Source: an uncultured Draconibacterium sp.
GTDB lineage: Bacteria > Bacteroidota > Bacteroidia > Bacteroidales > Prolixibacteraceae
Reading direction: 5' to 3'
DNA: 64,000 bases
Assembly: GCF_963676735.1 (NCBI RefSeq)
Contig: NZ_OY781464.1
Span: 3,443,001 to 3,507,000, forward strand
The notes beneath the pieces were generated by a model. The model did not search any database. It was not told the DNA's origin and was given only the letters and a program-made list of their open reading frames with translations. How positions within the stretch are numbered: position 1 is the first letter of the stretch; each line of letters begins with the position of its first letter. Below, piece by piece: positions 43,115 to 52,655 of this stretch. Both the position numbers and the translations under genes were made by a program.

Positions 43115-43597
43115 ATGGGTAACTGGTCAGAAGAACTTCACAATAAAATAGATGAACAATTAAAAGATGCACGTGAAAAAGACCTTCGCTTTTTCCGTAT
43201 CGACGAGTTTAAACGCAACATCGCGCGTATCGATGATTTTTCAAATTCATGCCCGGTATGTAAAAAAGCCCAAATTGATGTTACAGAAACTGTAAACACC
43301 ATCGACAAGGCCGTAAACCACCTTGGCAAACGGCGCCGCGACTACGACCGGCTGATTACCCGCCTGTCAAAACACATGCAAAAAGAGCACGGTTTTTACG
43401 CACCTTATTATTTCACCTACCTCATCTCGTTTTTTGGCATTGTTGGCGGATCGCTACTGGGTTACGGACTAATGCAGTTAAATGCCGAAATTAAACTCGA
43501 GCTTTTCCTGGTTGGTTTTGCCCTTGGCCTGCTGCCCACCTATGTTTGGGGCCACCTAAAAGACAAAAAAATCAGGAAAGAAAAAAGGCTGATGTAG
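43115..43597 (+). CDS. Membrane protein of unknown function with CxxC motif
   Basis: 160 residues. The first ~100 are soluble and charged, with one CPVC pair at about residue 46 that could be half of a zinc site or a redox pair. Two hydrophobic helices follow (YYFTYLISFFGIVGGSLLGYGL and ELFLVGFALGLLPTYVWG), then a short basic end, so both termini should be cytosolic. It lies 110 bp upstream of a prolyl oligopeptidase gene. I do not recognise the family. Confidence 0.75.
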   Translation: MGNWSEELHNKIDEQLKDAREKDLRFFRIDEFKRNIARIDDFSNSCPVCKKAQIDVTETVNTIDKAVNHLGKRRRDYDRLITRLSKHMQKEHGFYAPYYFTYLISFFGIVGGSLLGYGLMQLNAEIKLELFLVGFALGLLPTYVWGHLKDKKIRKEKRLM

Positions 43598-43708
43598 TTT
43601 TTTCTCAACAAAAATCCGTGCAGGACTGTTACCTTTCCGAATTATGTATGACTGATATCAAAAAAATTCTGCTCAGGAATTTGTTATTTAGCAAAAAACA
43701 ACTGCATT

Positions 43709-45838
43709 ATGAAGAACACTGTATTACTTGTACTGGCAACAATGGTTTTGTTTGCCTGTACCCAAAAACAAACAAAATTGGAATATCCGGTAACTAAAAA
43801 AGGAGCTGTAAGCGACAGCTATTTTGGTGTTGAAGTGGCCGACCCTTACCGTTGGCTGGAAGACGACCACTCGGAAGAAACTGCCGAATGGGTTAAAGCA
43901 CAAAACAAAGTAACTTTTGGCTACCTGAGCCAGGTACCATACCGCGAAGAGCTCAAAGAAAGACTTTCGGCATTGTGGAATTATGAAAAAATTGGAGCAC
44001 CTTTTAAAGAGGGCGACTGGACCTATTTTTATAAAAACAACGGGCTACAAAACCAATACGTGGTTTACCGTTTTAAAACCGGTGAAGACCCGACAAGCGC
44101 CGAAGTTTTTCTCGATCCGAATACCTTTGCCGAAGACGGAACAACCTCGCTGAGCACCCTTAGCTTTTCCGACAACGGAAAAATTGCTGCTTATGCCATA
44201 TCGGAAGGGGGCAGCGACTGGCGCAAGGTGATTGTTATGGATACCGACAGCAAAACACAAATGGGCGATACCCTGGTTGATGTAAAATTCAGTGGTATTT
44301 CGTGGAAAGGCAACGATGGCTTTTTCTATTCGAGCTACGACAAACCCGAAGGCAGCGAACTTTCGGCAAAAACCGATCAGCACAAACTGTATTACCACCA
44401 ACTGGGAACCAGCCAAAAAGACGACCAGTTAATATTTGGTGGCACTCCCGCAGAAAAACACCGTTACGTAATGGGATACGTAACCGACGATAACCGCTAC
44501 CTGGTTATTACGGCCAGTGTTTCAACCTCGGGAAACAAGCTGTTTATAAAAGACCTGGAACAGCCCAACAGTAAACTTATTACCATTTTGGCCGACGATA
44601 GCAGCGACACTCAGGTAATTGATAACGTTGGCACCAAACTGTACCTGCTCACCAACTTAAATGCACCCAACCAAAAAATTGTAACCACCGATGTAAATCA
44701 GTCTACCCCTGAAAATTGGGTGGATTTTATTCCTGAAACAGAAAATGTGCTCAGCCCGTCAACCGGTTGTGGTTACTTTTTTGCCGAGTATATGATTGAT
44801 GCCGTTTCAAAAGTGTTTCAGTACGACTATGATGGCAACCTAATTCGCGAAGTAGAATTGCCCGGAGTTGGAACCGTTTCGGGCTTTGGCGCCAAAAAGA
44901 AAGATACCGAAATTTACTACACGTTTACCAACTATACCACTCCCGGAAGTATTTACCAGTACAATTTTGAAACCGGCGAATCGGAATTATACCGCAAACC
45001 GGATATCGATTTTAACCCGGCAGATTTTGAAAGCAAACAGGTATTTTACACCTCGAAAGACGGCACAAAAGTACCAATGATTATTACCTACAAAAAAGGT
45101 ATAGAACTAAATGGCCAAAACCCCACAATCCTTTACGGTTACGGAGGCTTTAATGTGAGTTTAACACCCAGTTTTGCGGTTAGCAATGCGGTGTGGCTCG
45201 AGCAGGGCGGCGTGTATGCTGTGGCCAACCTGCGTGGTGGCGGCGAGTACGGCAAAAAGTGGCACATTGCCGGTACCAAACTGCAAAAGCAAAATGTTTT
45301 CGACGACTTTATTGCCGCAGCCGAATTCCTGATTGCAGAAAATTACACCTCAAGCGATTACCTGGCTATACGTGGCGGATCAAACGGAGGTCTGCTGGTT
45401 GGTGCAGTAATGACCCAACGCCCCGATTTGATGAAAGTGGCGCTTCCGGCAGTGGGAGTGCTCGATATGTTGCGTTACCACACCTTTACAGCCGGTGCAG
45501 GCTGGGCCTACGATTACGGCACGGCAGAAGACAACCGCGAAATGTTTGACTACCTGAAAGGCTACTCGCCAGTGCACAACGTAAAACCAGGTGTGGCTTA
45601 CCCCGCAACCATGGTAACTACCGGCGACCACGACGATCGTGTGGTGCCGGCACACAGTTTTAAATTTGCTGCCGAATTGCAAGACAAACAGGCTGGAAAT
45701 AATCCTGTGCTTATCCGTATTGAAACCGATGCAGGCCACGGTGCCGGCACTCCGGTAAGCAAAACCATTGAGCAGTACGCCGATTTGTTTGGCTTTACAC
45801 TTTGGAACATGGGCATCCAATCGCTTAATGAAAATTAA
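43709..45838 (+). CDS. Prolyl oligopeptidase family S9A peptidase, lipoprotein
   Basis: 709 residues. A lipobox is at LATMVLFAC (Cys17). A beta-propeller domain follows DPYRWLEDD, then an alpha/beta hydrolase domain. Catalytic triad: Ser558 (GGSNGG), Asp643 (DHDDRVVP) and His677 (DAGHGAG). It cleaves short peptides after proline in the periplasm. The length and motifs fit the S9A prolyl endopeptidase group rather than dipeptidyl-peptidase IV. It ends at a terminator that overlaps the leader of the next gene. Confidence 0.95.
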   Translation: MKNTVLLVLATMVLFACTQKQTKLEYPVTKKGAVSDSYFGVEVADPYRWLEDDHSEETAEWVKAQNKVTFGYLSQVPYREELKERLSALWNYEKIGAPFKEGDWTYFYKNNGLQNQYVVYRFKTGEDPTSAEVFLDPNTFAEDGTTSLSTLSFSDNGKIAAYAISEGGSDWRKVIVMDTDSKTQMGDTLVDVKFSGISWKGNDGFFYSSYDKPEGSELSAKTDQHKLYYHQLGTSQKDDQLIFGGTPAEKHRYVMGYVTDDNRYLVITASVSTSGNKLFIKDLEQPNSKLITILADDSSDTQVIDNVGTKLYLLTNLNAPNQKIVTTDVNQSTPENWVDFIPETENVLSPSTGCGYFFAEYMIDAVSKVFQYDYDGNLIREVELPGVGTVSGFGAKKKDTEIYYTFTNYTTPGSIYQYNFETGESELYRKPDIDFNPADFESKQVFYTSKDGTKVPMIITYKKGIELNGQNPTILYGYGGFNVSLTPSFAVSNAVWLEQGGVYAVANLRGGGEYGKKWHIAGTKLQKQNVFDDFIAAAEFLIAENYTSSDYLAIRGGSNGGLLVGAVMTQRPDLMKVALPAVGVLDMLRYHTFTAGAGWAYDYGTAEDNREMFDYLKGYSPVHNVKPGVAYPATMVTTGDHDDRVVPAHSFKFAAELQDKQAGNNPVLIRIETDAGHGAGTPVSKTIEQYADLFGFTLWNMGIQSLNEN

Positions 45839-45881
45839 GCGCGTTTTCGCTAAGCATTTGGCATAAAAAATACTACTTTTG

Positions 45882-45918
45882 AATTCCCGGTAGCAAACGG
45901 TGTTACCGGGAATTTTTA
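45882..45918 (+). terminator. Intrinsic terminator of the S9A gene
   Basis: AATTCCCGGTA pairs with TACCGGGAATT, then TTT. A -7-like box TACTTTTG (45874-45881) lies just before it, so the hairpin may instead sit in the 5' leader of the deoxynucleoside kinase gene. Confidence 0.75.
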
Positions 45919-45929
45919 TATAATAAAGT

Positions 45930-46559
45930 ATGCAGTTTCTGGTTATTGAAGGAAATATTGGAGCCGGCAAAACAACGCTTTCAAAAATGATTGCCGACGA
46001 TTTTAACGCAAAACTGGTGTTAGAGCAGTTTGCCGATAACCCTTTTCTACCCAAATTTTACAAAGACCAGGAACGCTATTCTTTTCCCCTCGAACTATCG
46101 TTTCTGGCCGACCGTTACACTCAAATAAAAAAAGAAGTGCTTAACCTCGACCTCTTCCACGCGTTTATGGTAGCCGACTATTATTTTGCCAAAACCGCCA
46201 TTTTTGCCGAAAACACACTAAAGAAAGACGAATACCACCTGTTCCGGCAAATTTTCAACATCATTTTTGAATCGATGCCCAAACCCGATTTATATGTTTA
46301 CCTCCACTCGGATGTTAACCGGCTAATGAAAAACATAAAAATGCGCGGCCGCGATTACGAGCAAAATATGAATCCTGAATACCTCGAAAAAATACGAAAC
46401 GGCTACTTTAACTTTTTTAAACAAATTTCCTCCTTCCCCATTCTGATTATCGACATTAATGGCATCGATTTTGTGAAAAATCCTGACCATTATCAACAAT
46501 TAAAATCAGCTATTTTTAATAGTGATTATAAATTAGGGATAAACCGTTTGATATTGTGA
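45930..46559 (+). CDS. Deoxynucleoside kinase
   Basis: 209 residues. Phosphorylates deoxyadenosine or deoxyguanosine in the salvage pathway. P-loop GNIGAGKT at residues 8-15, then LEQFADNPFLPKFYKD, SFLADRYTQIK, and the ERS-like lid in MRGRDYEQNMNPEYLEKIRNGY. This is the dNK family (DAK/DGK) common in Bacteroidota. Cytosolic. The gene is separate from a TPR/OmpA lipoprotein gene by a weak terminator at 46576. Confidence 0.93.
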   Translation: MQFLVIEGNIGAGKTTLSKMIADDFNAKLVLEQFADNPFLPKFYKDQERYSFPLELSFLADRYTQIKKEVLNLDLFHAFMVADYYFAKTAIFAENTLKKDEYHLFRQIFNIIFESMPKPDLYVYLHSDVNRLMKNIKMRGRDYEQNMNPEYLEKIRNGYFNFFKQISSFPILIIDINGIDFVKNPDHYQQLKSAIFNSDYKLGINRLIL

Positions 46560-46575
46560 TAAAAACTTGGCAGAC

Positions 46576-46607
46576 AGCTTTTATATAATGAAAAGCTTTT
46601 TATTTTT
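46576..46607 (+). terminator. Weak terminator after the deoxynucleoside kinase gene
   Basis: AGCTTTT pairs with AAAAGCT, loop ATATAATG, then a T-rich run that also contains TATTTTTG (46601-46608), a -7 match for the next gene. Confidence 0.55.
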
Positions 46608-46644
46608 GTCTGCTCGATTGTAAATTTTTAATAAAGTATAAATA

Positions 46645-48405
46645 ATGTCTGTTATGAGAAGAATCAACTTTAAACCTTTTGCGCTTTTTTTAGGTGTTGC
46701 AGTTTTACTGTCAGGATGTTCCGGCCTAAACAAAATGAAAAAAAATGCCGATCAAATTAATTTTAAAGTTACTCCACAGGTGCTTGAAGCGCACGCCAGT
46801 GAAGTAGACTTAGCGATCGACACCCGTTTCCCTGCCAAATACTTCAACAAAAAAGTAACGCTTACCGCTACGCCTGTTCTTAAATACGAAAACGGCGAAA
46901 CAAAATACCAACCGGTATCCGTTCAGGGCGAAAGCGTTGAAGCCAACAACAAAGTTATTAGCTACAACGGCGGAAGCGTAAACTACAAAGATGCAGTGGC
47001 TTACGACAAAGCAATGGCAAAATCAGAATTGTATGTAAACATCACAGCTACACAAGGTGCAAAGTCGGTAGATTTTGAACCCATTAAAGTTGCCGATGGT
47101 GTTATCGCTACCAGCGAGAAAGTGATTATGATTCCGAAAGCAATTTTGGGTGTGCAGCGCGAAGCCAACAACAGCGGAAAATACGATCCAAACATCGACG
47201 CTTTCCAACGTATTGTTCCTGATGAAATGACAGCCGACATTAAATACCTGATCAATCGTTCGAACCTTCGTCGCGAAGAAACTTCAAAAGATGAAGTTAG
47301 CGCTTTGGAAGCTTACACTAAAAAAGCCAACGAAGAAGAACGTATCGACCTGAAAGATGTTGAAGTATCTGCTTATGCTTCTCCTGACGGAACAATTGAT
47401 TTGAACACTGATCTTGCTGCAAAACGTAAAGAAACTTCTTCAGCATTTTTGGCAAAAAAATTAAAAGAAGCCGGTGTTGATGTGCAGTTGAAAACAAAAT
47501 ACACTCCTGAAGACTGGGACGGTTTTAAAGCTTTAATGGAGCAATCAAACATCAAAGACAAAGAATTGATTCTTCGTGTACTTTCGATGTACAACGACCC
47601 TGAGGTTCGCGAGCGTGAAATCCGTAACTTAAGTGTAACCTTTACCGAAGTTGCCGATGAAATTTTACCAGAATTACGCCGTGCCAAAATGACTACCAGC
47701 GTTGACCTTATTGGTAAAACCGACGAAGAATTGAAAGCGGCTGCCAAAGCTGATCCTGCTTCATTAAACCCCGCAGAATTACTCTACGCTGCTACTTTGT
47801 TCGAAGATCTTAACGAACAGCTTTCAGTTTACAACGCATTTATGAAAGCCTATCCAAACGACTGGAGAGGGCCTAACAATGCCGGTTACGTAATGGTTCA
47901 GCAATACAAATATGCCGATGCCAAGCCATTGTTTGAAAAAGCAGAGAAACTGGCTAACAACGAGCCTATCGTTAAAAACAATGTTGGTGCAACTACTTTA
48001 ACTTCGGGCGATGTTGCAGGAGCTGAAGCTCTTTTCGGAGCTGCTGCAGGTGCCGGCGATGCTGTAAACTACAACATGGGAATTGTAAGCGTTAAAAAAG
48101 CAGAGTACGACAAAGCTGTTCAGTATTTCAACCGTTTTGCTGATGTAAACTCTGGTTTAGCAAAATTACTGGCCGGAAACAACAACGGTGCCGTAAAAGA
48201 TTTCGACGCCTGTACGATTGAAGGTTGCTACATGACAGAATATTTCAAAGCTATTGTTGGTGCACGTACTGCAAAAGAAGGTTTATTGTTCGACAGCCTG
48301 AAAGCTGCTGTTGAGATGAACGCGAAATTGAAAGAAGTGGCCAAAACAGATATGGAATTCGCAAAATATTTCGACAATGCTAAATTTAAAGCTATTGTTG
48401 ACTAA
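46645..48405 (+). CDS. TPR lipoprotein with OmpA-like segment
   Basis: 586 residues, lipobox at LLSGC (Cys25). Residues ~240-280 read DVEVSAYASPDGTIDLNTDLAAKRKETSSAFLAKKL, an OmpA-C-like peptidoglycan-binding pattern, extended by a longer helical middle. The last ~200 residues have TPR-like units (AGYVMVQQYKYADAKPLFEKAEKLANNEP, NYNMGIVSVKKAEYDKAVQYFNRFA). It should sit in the outer membrane and may tie it to peptidoglycan. Common as a highly expressed protein in Bacteroidota. The terminator at 48427 is strong. Confidence 0.85.
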   Translation: MSVMRRINFKPFALFLGVAVLLSGCSGLNKMKKNADQINFKVTPQVLEAHASEVDLAIDTRFPAKYFNKKVTLTATPVLKYENGETKYQPVSVQGESVEANNKVISYNGGSVNYKDAVAYDKAMAKSELYVNITATQGAKSVDFEPIKVADGVIATSEKVIMIPKAILGVQREANNSGKYDPNIDAFQRIVPDEMTADIKYLINRSNLRREETSKDEVSALEAYTKKANEEERIDLKDVEVSAYASPDGTIDLNTDLAAKRKETSSAFLAKKLKEAGVDVQLKTKYTPEDWDGFKALMEQSNIKDKELILRVLSMYNDPEVREREIRNLSVTFTEVADEILPELRRAKMTTSVDLIGKTDEELKAAAKADPASLNPAELLYAATLFEDLNEQLSVYNAFMKAYPNDWRGPNNAGYVMVQQYKYADAKPLFEKAEKLANNEPIVKNNVGATTLTSGDVAGAEALFGAAAGAGDAVNYNMGIVSVKKAEYDKAVQYFNRFADVNSGLAKLLAGNNNGAVKDFDACTIEGCYMTEYFKAIVGARTAKEGLLFDSLKAAVEMNAKLKEVAKTDMEFAKYFDNAKFKAIVD

Positions 48406-48426
48406 TTAAGTTGTGATAAACTTACC

Positions 48427-48458
48427 AAAAGGGCGGTCGTTTGACCGCCCTTTTTTTG
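48427..48458 (+). terminator. Intrinsic terminator
   Basis: AAAAGGGCGGTC pairs with GACCGCCCTTTT, loop GTTT, then T residues. Confidence 0.95.
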
Positions 48459-48547
48459 TGCTACATCATGACAAAACCTCTTTTTTAATCCCCTTGAAAA
48501 CCTTATTTTTCAGGTTTTGTTATAAATGAGAAATTCATTAAAAAGTT

Positions 48548-49918
48548 ATGGAATACATTAATAAATACATTGAAGAAAACAAAGACCGGTTTCTGGAAGA
48601 ATTGTTTGGATTAATCCGCATTCCGTCGATTAGTTCGATAGCCGACCACAAACCAGACATGCTTAAAGCAGCCGAGTACTGGAAAAAGACCTTACTGGAA
48701 GCAGGTGCCGACAAAGCCGAAATTTTTGAAACTGCCGGAAACCCAGTTACCTATGCTGAAAAAATTATCGATCCTGCCCTGCCAACCGTTTTGGTATACG
48801 GACACATGGATGTTATGCCAGTTGATCCCATTGAGTTATGGGACTCGCCACCCTTTGAGCCGGAAATCCGCGATGGAAAAATATGGGCACGTGGTGCCGA
48901 CGACGATAAAGGCCAGGGAATGATGCATGCTAAAGCTTTCGAGCTGATGGTTAAAACCAATACCCTGCCCTGCAACGTAAAATTTATGATTGAAGGTGAA
49001 GAGGAAATCGGATCGCCAAACCTCGGACAGTGGTGCGAACAAAACAAAGAGATGCTGAAAGCGGACATTATTCTCGTGTCTGACACATCAATGATTGCTG
49101 CCGACATTCCGTCGATAACCACCGGTTTGCGTGGTTTGGCCTACTGGCAGGTAGAAGTTACCGGCCCCAACCGCGACCTGCACTCGGGCTTGTTTGGCGG
49201 GGCTGTTGCCAACCCAATTAACACCCTTTGCTCCATGATTGACCAAATGGTGGATGCAGATGGCAAAATTACCATTCCCGGATTTTACGATACGGTGCAG
49301 GAAGTTTCTGCCGAAGAACGTGCCCTGCTGGCCGAAGCCCCTTTTGATGTGGAAGCCTACAAAAAAGCCATTGCCGTTGACGAACTAAAAGGTGAAAAAG
49401 GCTTTACGCCAGGCGAACACACCGGTATTCGCCCATCGTTTGATGTATGTGGCATTTGGGGCGGTTACACCGGCGAAGGAGCCAAAACCGTGTTGCCATC
49501 AAAGGCTTTTGCAAAAATATCATCGCGTTTGGTTCCCGATCAGGAACATGAAAAAATAGCTGTACTTTTTAAAGAACATTTTGAAAGCATTGCACCCAAA
49601 TCGGTAAAAGTTGAGGTAACTTATTTACACGGTGGCCCGGCCTATGTTTGCCCCATTGATATTCCGGCCTACAAGGCAGCCGAAAAAGCCTACACCGACA
49701 CCTTTGGCAAACGCCCGGTGCCGGTTCGCTCAGGAGGTAGTATTCCTATCATCTCTACTTTCGAGAAAGTGCTTGGAATTAAATCGGTATTAATGGGCTT
49801 TGGACTGGAGTCTGATGCCATTCACTCGCCCAACGAAAATTACCCATTGGCACAGTTTTACAAAGGAATTGAAACCATTCCGTTGTTTTATAAGCATTAC
49901 GTGGAACTAATGAAATAA
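48548..49918 (+). CDS. M20 family metallopeptidase (dipeptidase type)
   Basis: 456 residues. Zinc-dependent exopeptidase. Metal and catalytic motifs: VYGHMDVMP (His and Asp), GADDDKGQ (bridging Asp), EGEEEIGS (catalytic and metal Glu) and DTSMI. The lid domain holds RDLHSGLFGG, and the end of the catalytic domain has the last zinc histidine (SDAIHSPNE). Cytosolic. Close to carnosinase/CNDP-like dipeptidases. Followed by a terminator at 49931 and an unrelated sulfatase. Confidence 0.94.
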   Translation: MEYINKYIEENKDRFLEELFGLIRIPSISSIADHKPDMLKAAEYWKKTLLEAGADKAEIFETAGNPVTYAEKIIDPALPTVLVYGHMDVMPVDPIELWDSPPFEPEIRDGKIWARGADDDKGQGMMHAKAFELMVKTNTLPCNVKFMIEGEEEIGSPNLGQWCEQNKEMLKADIILVSDTSMIAADIPSITTGLRGLAYWQVEVTGPNRDLHSGLFGGAVANPINTLCSMIDQMVDADGKITIPGFYDTVQEVSAEERALLAEAPFDVEAYKKAIAVDELKGEKGFTPGEHTGIRPSFDVCGIWGGYTGEGAKTVLPSKAFAKISSRLVPDQEHEKIAVLFKEHFESIAPKSVKVEVTYLHGGPAYVCPIDIPAYKAAEKAYTDTFGKRPVPVRSGGSIPIISTFEKVLGIKSVLMGFGLESDAIHSPNENYPLAQFYKGIETIPLFYKHYVELMK

Positions 49919-49930
49919 GCAAAATAACTT

Positions 49931-49966
49931 AAGCGGGTGCTGTTTGATGCAGCGCCCGCTTTTTTA
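49931..49966 (+). terminator. Intrinsic terminator of the M20 gene
   Basis: AAGCGGGTGCTG pairs with CAGCGCCCGCTT (one mismatch), then a T run. It covers the frame upstream of the sulfatase ATG and so supports the 49992 start. Confidence 0.88.
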
Positions 49967-49991
49967 TACCTTTATTCCCAAACAAAAAACC

Positions 49992-51410
49992 ATGCAAAAA
50001 CTAATTCTTTTTCTTTTTGCGGCCCTGCTCCTGTTCTCGTGTTCAAAAACAGACCAACCCAACTTTGTTTTTATTTTGGTTGACGACCTTGGCTGGGCCG
50101 ATGTGCAATGCAATTACCCTGAAAGTTTTTACCACACACCAAACATCAACCAGCTTGCCAAAAATGGGGTACGCTTTACCAATGCCTACTCGGCCAACCC
50201 GGTATGCAGTCCAACACGGGCTGCCATACTTACCGGTAAGCATCCCAACCGCGTAAATATTACCGACTGGATTCCGGGGCTCGACCCAAAGATGAAACCT
50301 TTACGCGGCCCGCAGGACAGAACAGAACTGGCCCTGGAGGAACTAACCATTGCCGAAAAGCTAAAAGAAAAAGGATACCATACCTGTTTTGTGGGAAAAT
50401 GGCATTTAGGCGATGACGGATTTTTCCCGGAAGACCAGGGCTTCGACATCAATATTGGCGGACACCACAAAGGAAGTCCGCCGGGAGGTTATTATTCGCC
50501 TTACAAAAATCCCAAACTAAAAGACGGCCCTGAGGGGGAGTACCTTCCTGAACGATTAACCACCGAGGGCATTAATTTTATTAAAAAGAACAAACGGAAA
50601 CCTTTTTTCCTGTACCTTTCGTTTTATACGGTTCATACACCTATCCAGGCAGCCAATAGCTACATTAAAAAATACAAGGCGCAACGAGAGCAGCTCCAAT
50701 CGGATGAAATTCCCCATAAGAAAGAAGGCGATGGATGGACAAAGCTGGTACAGGAAAATGCGGCTTATGCCTCGATGGTAGCTGCCATGGACGAGAATGT
50801 TGGGCGCCTTTTAAAAACACTGGAAGAACAGGAATTATCAGACAATACCTGGGTAATTTTTACCAGCGATAATGGCGGGCTTTCTACCCTGACACGAAAA
50901 AATGCGCCTACCAACAATGGCCCGCTTAGGGCAGGCAAAGGCTGGTGTTACGAGGGCGGCATACGCGTGCCGCTAATTATTGCCGGCCCGGAACTGGCTT
51001 CTCCCGGCAGGACAGAAGATAAGCCGGTAATCAGTATGGACTATTTTACAACTATTTTAAATCTTGCAGAAGTAACACATGAAGCTAATGATGGCCAAAA
51101 TCTGGTACCGTTACTTACAGCAAACAATACTTTTGAACGCGATGAATTATTTTGGCACTACCCCCACTACCACGGGAGTGCATGGAAACCCGGTTCGGCT
51201 TTGCGTAAAGGCAACTGGAAACTGGTGGTACATTACGAAGATGAAAGAACAGAGCTGTTTAACCTTGCCGAAGATCCGGGAGAAACAACCAATTTAGCAG
51301 CTGAATTCCCGGAAAAAACGCAAACATTAAAAAGTTTACTTGATGCAAAACTACACGCCTCAAATGCAAGGTTTCCTGTTCGCAATCCCGATTACGATCC
51401 AAGGGACTAA
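49992..51410 (+). CDS. Arylsulfatase-family (S1) lipoprotein
   Basis: About 472 residues from ATG 49992, where a lipoprotein signal begins (MQKLILFLFAALLLFSC). The formylglycine motif CSPTR has Cys72 (NPVCSPTRAAILTGKH), and metal ligands are in FILVDDLGW, TSDNGG and the GKWHLG segment. It removes sulfate esters from glycans in the periplasm or on the cell surface; the Cys would be converted to formylglycine by an anaerobic anSME-type enzyme, not found here. No SusCD partner. The two nearby GH29 fucosidases would fit breakdown of sulfated fucans. Confidence 0.95.
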   Translation: MQKLILFLFAALLLFSCSKTDQPNFVFILVDDLGWADVQCNYPESFYHTPNINQLAKNGVRFTNAYSANPVCSPTRAAILTGKHPNRVNITDWIPGLDPKMKPLRGPQDRTELALEELTIAEKLKEKGYHTCFVGKWHLGDDGFFPEDQGFDINIGGHHKGSPPGGYYSPYKNPKLKDGPEGEYLPERLTTEGINFIKKNKRKPFFLYLSFYTVHTPIQAANSYIKKYKAQREQLQSDEIPHKKEGDGWTKLVQENAAYASMVAAMDENVGRLLKTLEEQELSDNTWVIFTSDNGGLSTLTRKNAPTNNGPLRAGKGWCYEGGIRVPLIIAGPELASPGRTEDKPVISMDYFTTILNLAEVTHEANDGQNLVPLLTANNTFERDELFWHYPHYHGSAWKPGSALRKGNWKLVVHYEDERTELFNLAEDPGETTNLAAEFPEKTQTLKSLLDAKLHASNARFPVRNPDYDPRD

Positions 51411-51424
51411 TTAACGGGGAGTTC

Positions 51425-51464
51425 AAAAAAAGCCTCCATTTTCTCAGAGATGAAGGCTTTTTTA
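51425..51464. terminator. Bidirectional terminator between sulfatase and EEP genes
   Basis: AAAAAAGCCT pairs with AGGCTTTTTT with an interrupted stem between; A and T tracts on both sides serve the converging transcripts. Confidence 0.8.
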
Positions 51465-51480
51465 TTTAAGGCTTTTGAAT

Positions 51481-52497
51481 TTAGATCTCGATGATAACCG
51501 ATACCGGATGATGATCGGAAGCATGTTTATACTTACTCCATATTTTTCCGTTTTCCATATCCGTGTGTACCTGTGCATCTTTCACCCAGTTTTCAATTTG
51601 GCGCGAATACAAAATATGGTCGATCCACACCTTGCGATAGGTGCCAAAAAGCGGGTCTTTAAACGTTGTTGTAAACATTGACGAAAAATCCAGTTCGTCC
51701 TGATCTTTTTCTTTTAGCACATCAAACAAGGCATTCCCCAGGGCAAACCGTGGCCTCCAAATAGTTCCCATCAGTTTTTCGATAGCACTGCCCAGCAATT
51801 TACGTTCTGCCGCATCAAAACCCGGTCCGTCGTTAATATCGCCACATACCACCAAAGGAATATTTTTGGTATCTGCCGACTTAAAATATGGTGTTATAAA
51901 AGCATCGCGGAGGTGTACAGCCTGAGCGATGAGTTTTTTCCGGTTGGCCACCGATTTGTCCCACCAGGCGCCCCACTCCAAAGCCTGAAAAATACCTTTG
52001 CTTTTCAAATGCAAACCCAGCATCCTGAAGTGTTTCCCATTGGCCAGGTTTAGTTGTACATAACTTGGAATACGTTCAAACTTGTATTTCTCCACAATAC
52101 CGTCGTCTTCAGTATCAAACTCAAAAGGCAGAAACGATTCGATGGCATTCCCCTCGAAAAAGGTAAAGGGTTCAGCCGCAAATTTGCCAGTATCAATACG
52201 AACGGCTCCTCCGTTATTTTGCGAGCTGCCTTTTGTTTTTTGCAAAAAAGCTTTCCATTCGCCTTCCACATCGGTATCAAAAAACAGTTGCAACTCCTCT
52301 ACGTCCGAGGGGCCTTCAATAACGGACACCACATCCGGCTGTATTTCGTTAATCACTCCGGAAAGGTCGTTTCTGCGTTGTTTTACTGTTGACGATTTTG
52401 TGTGAAAAGGTTTAACATCATCTGCTTTATAAACATGCTCAGCTGTGAATAAATCGTTCATCCACTCCATGTTCCAGTTTAATAATTTAATTTCCAT
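51481..52497 (-). CDS. Endonuclease/exonuclease/phosphatase family protein
   Basis: 338 residues with no signal peptide. EEP-fold motifs: KLLNWNMEWM (Asn) at the start, VVSVIEGPSD (metal Glu), VCGDINDGPG (Asp/Asn), and SDHHPV at the end, the catalytic Asp-His. A cytosolic metal-dependent phosphodiesterase or nuclease is expected, but the family covers nucleases, inositol phosphatases and others and the substrate is not readable. Convergent with the sulfatase; sharing a terminator. Confidence 0.9.
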   Translation of the reverse strand: MEIKLLNWNMEWMNDLFTAEHVYKADDVKPFHTKSSTVKQRRNDLSGVINEIQPDVVSVIEGPSDVEELQLFFDTDVEGEWKAFLQKTKGSSQNNGGAVRIDTGKFAAEPFTFFEGNAIESFLPFEFDTEDDGIVEKYKFERIPSYVQLNLANGKHFRMLGLHLKSKGIFQALEWGAWWDKSVANRKKLIAQAVHLRDAFITPYFKSADTKNIPLVVCGDINDGPGFDAAERKLLGSAIEKLMGTIWRPRFALGNALFDVLKEKDQDELDFSSMFTTTFKDPLFGTYRKVWIDHILYSRQIENWVKDAQVHTDMENGKIWSKYKHASDHHPVSVIIEI

Positions 52498-52655
52498 TGT
52501 TTTTGGGATTTAAGAATTTATTTAATGGTTCTACAAGTTAGAACCTTGGCCGGAGAAAAACAATGGTTTAAAGCTTTTTATGTTGGCTAAAAATGAAGCA
52601 AATCTTTAAGCAATGGCATTGGCGTCGCTGTACATTTGGCTACTTTAATCTTAAA

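Noticed and set aside
45380..46054. 224-residue minus-strand frame
   Set aside because: It spans the ends of two real plus-strand genes and the terminator between them.
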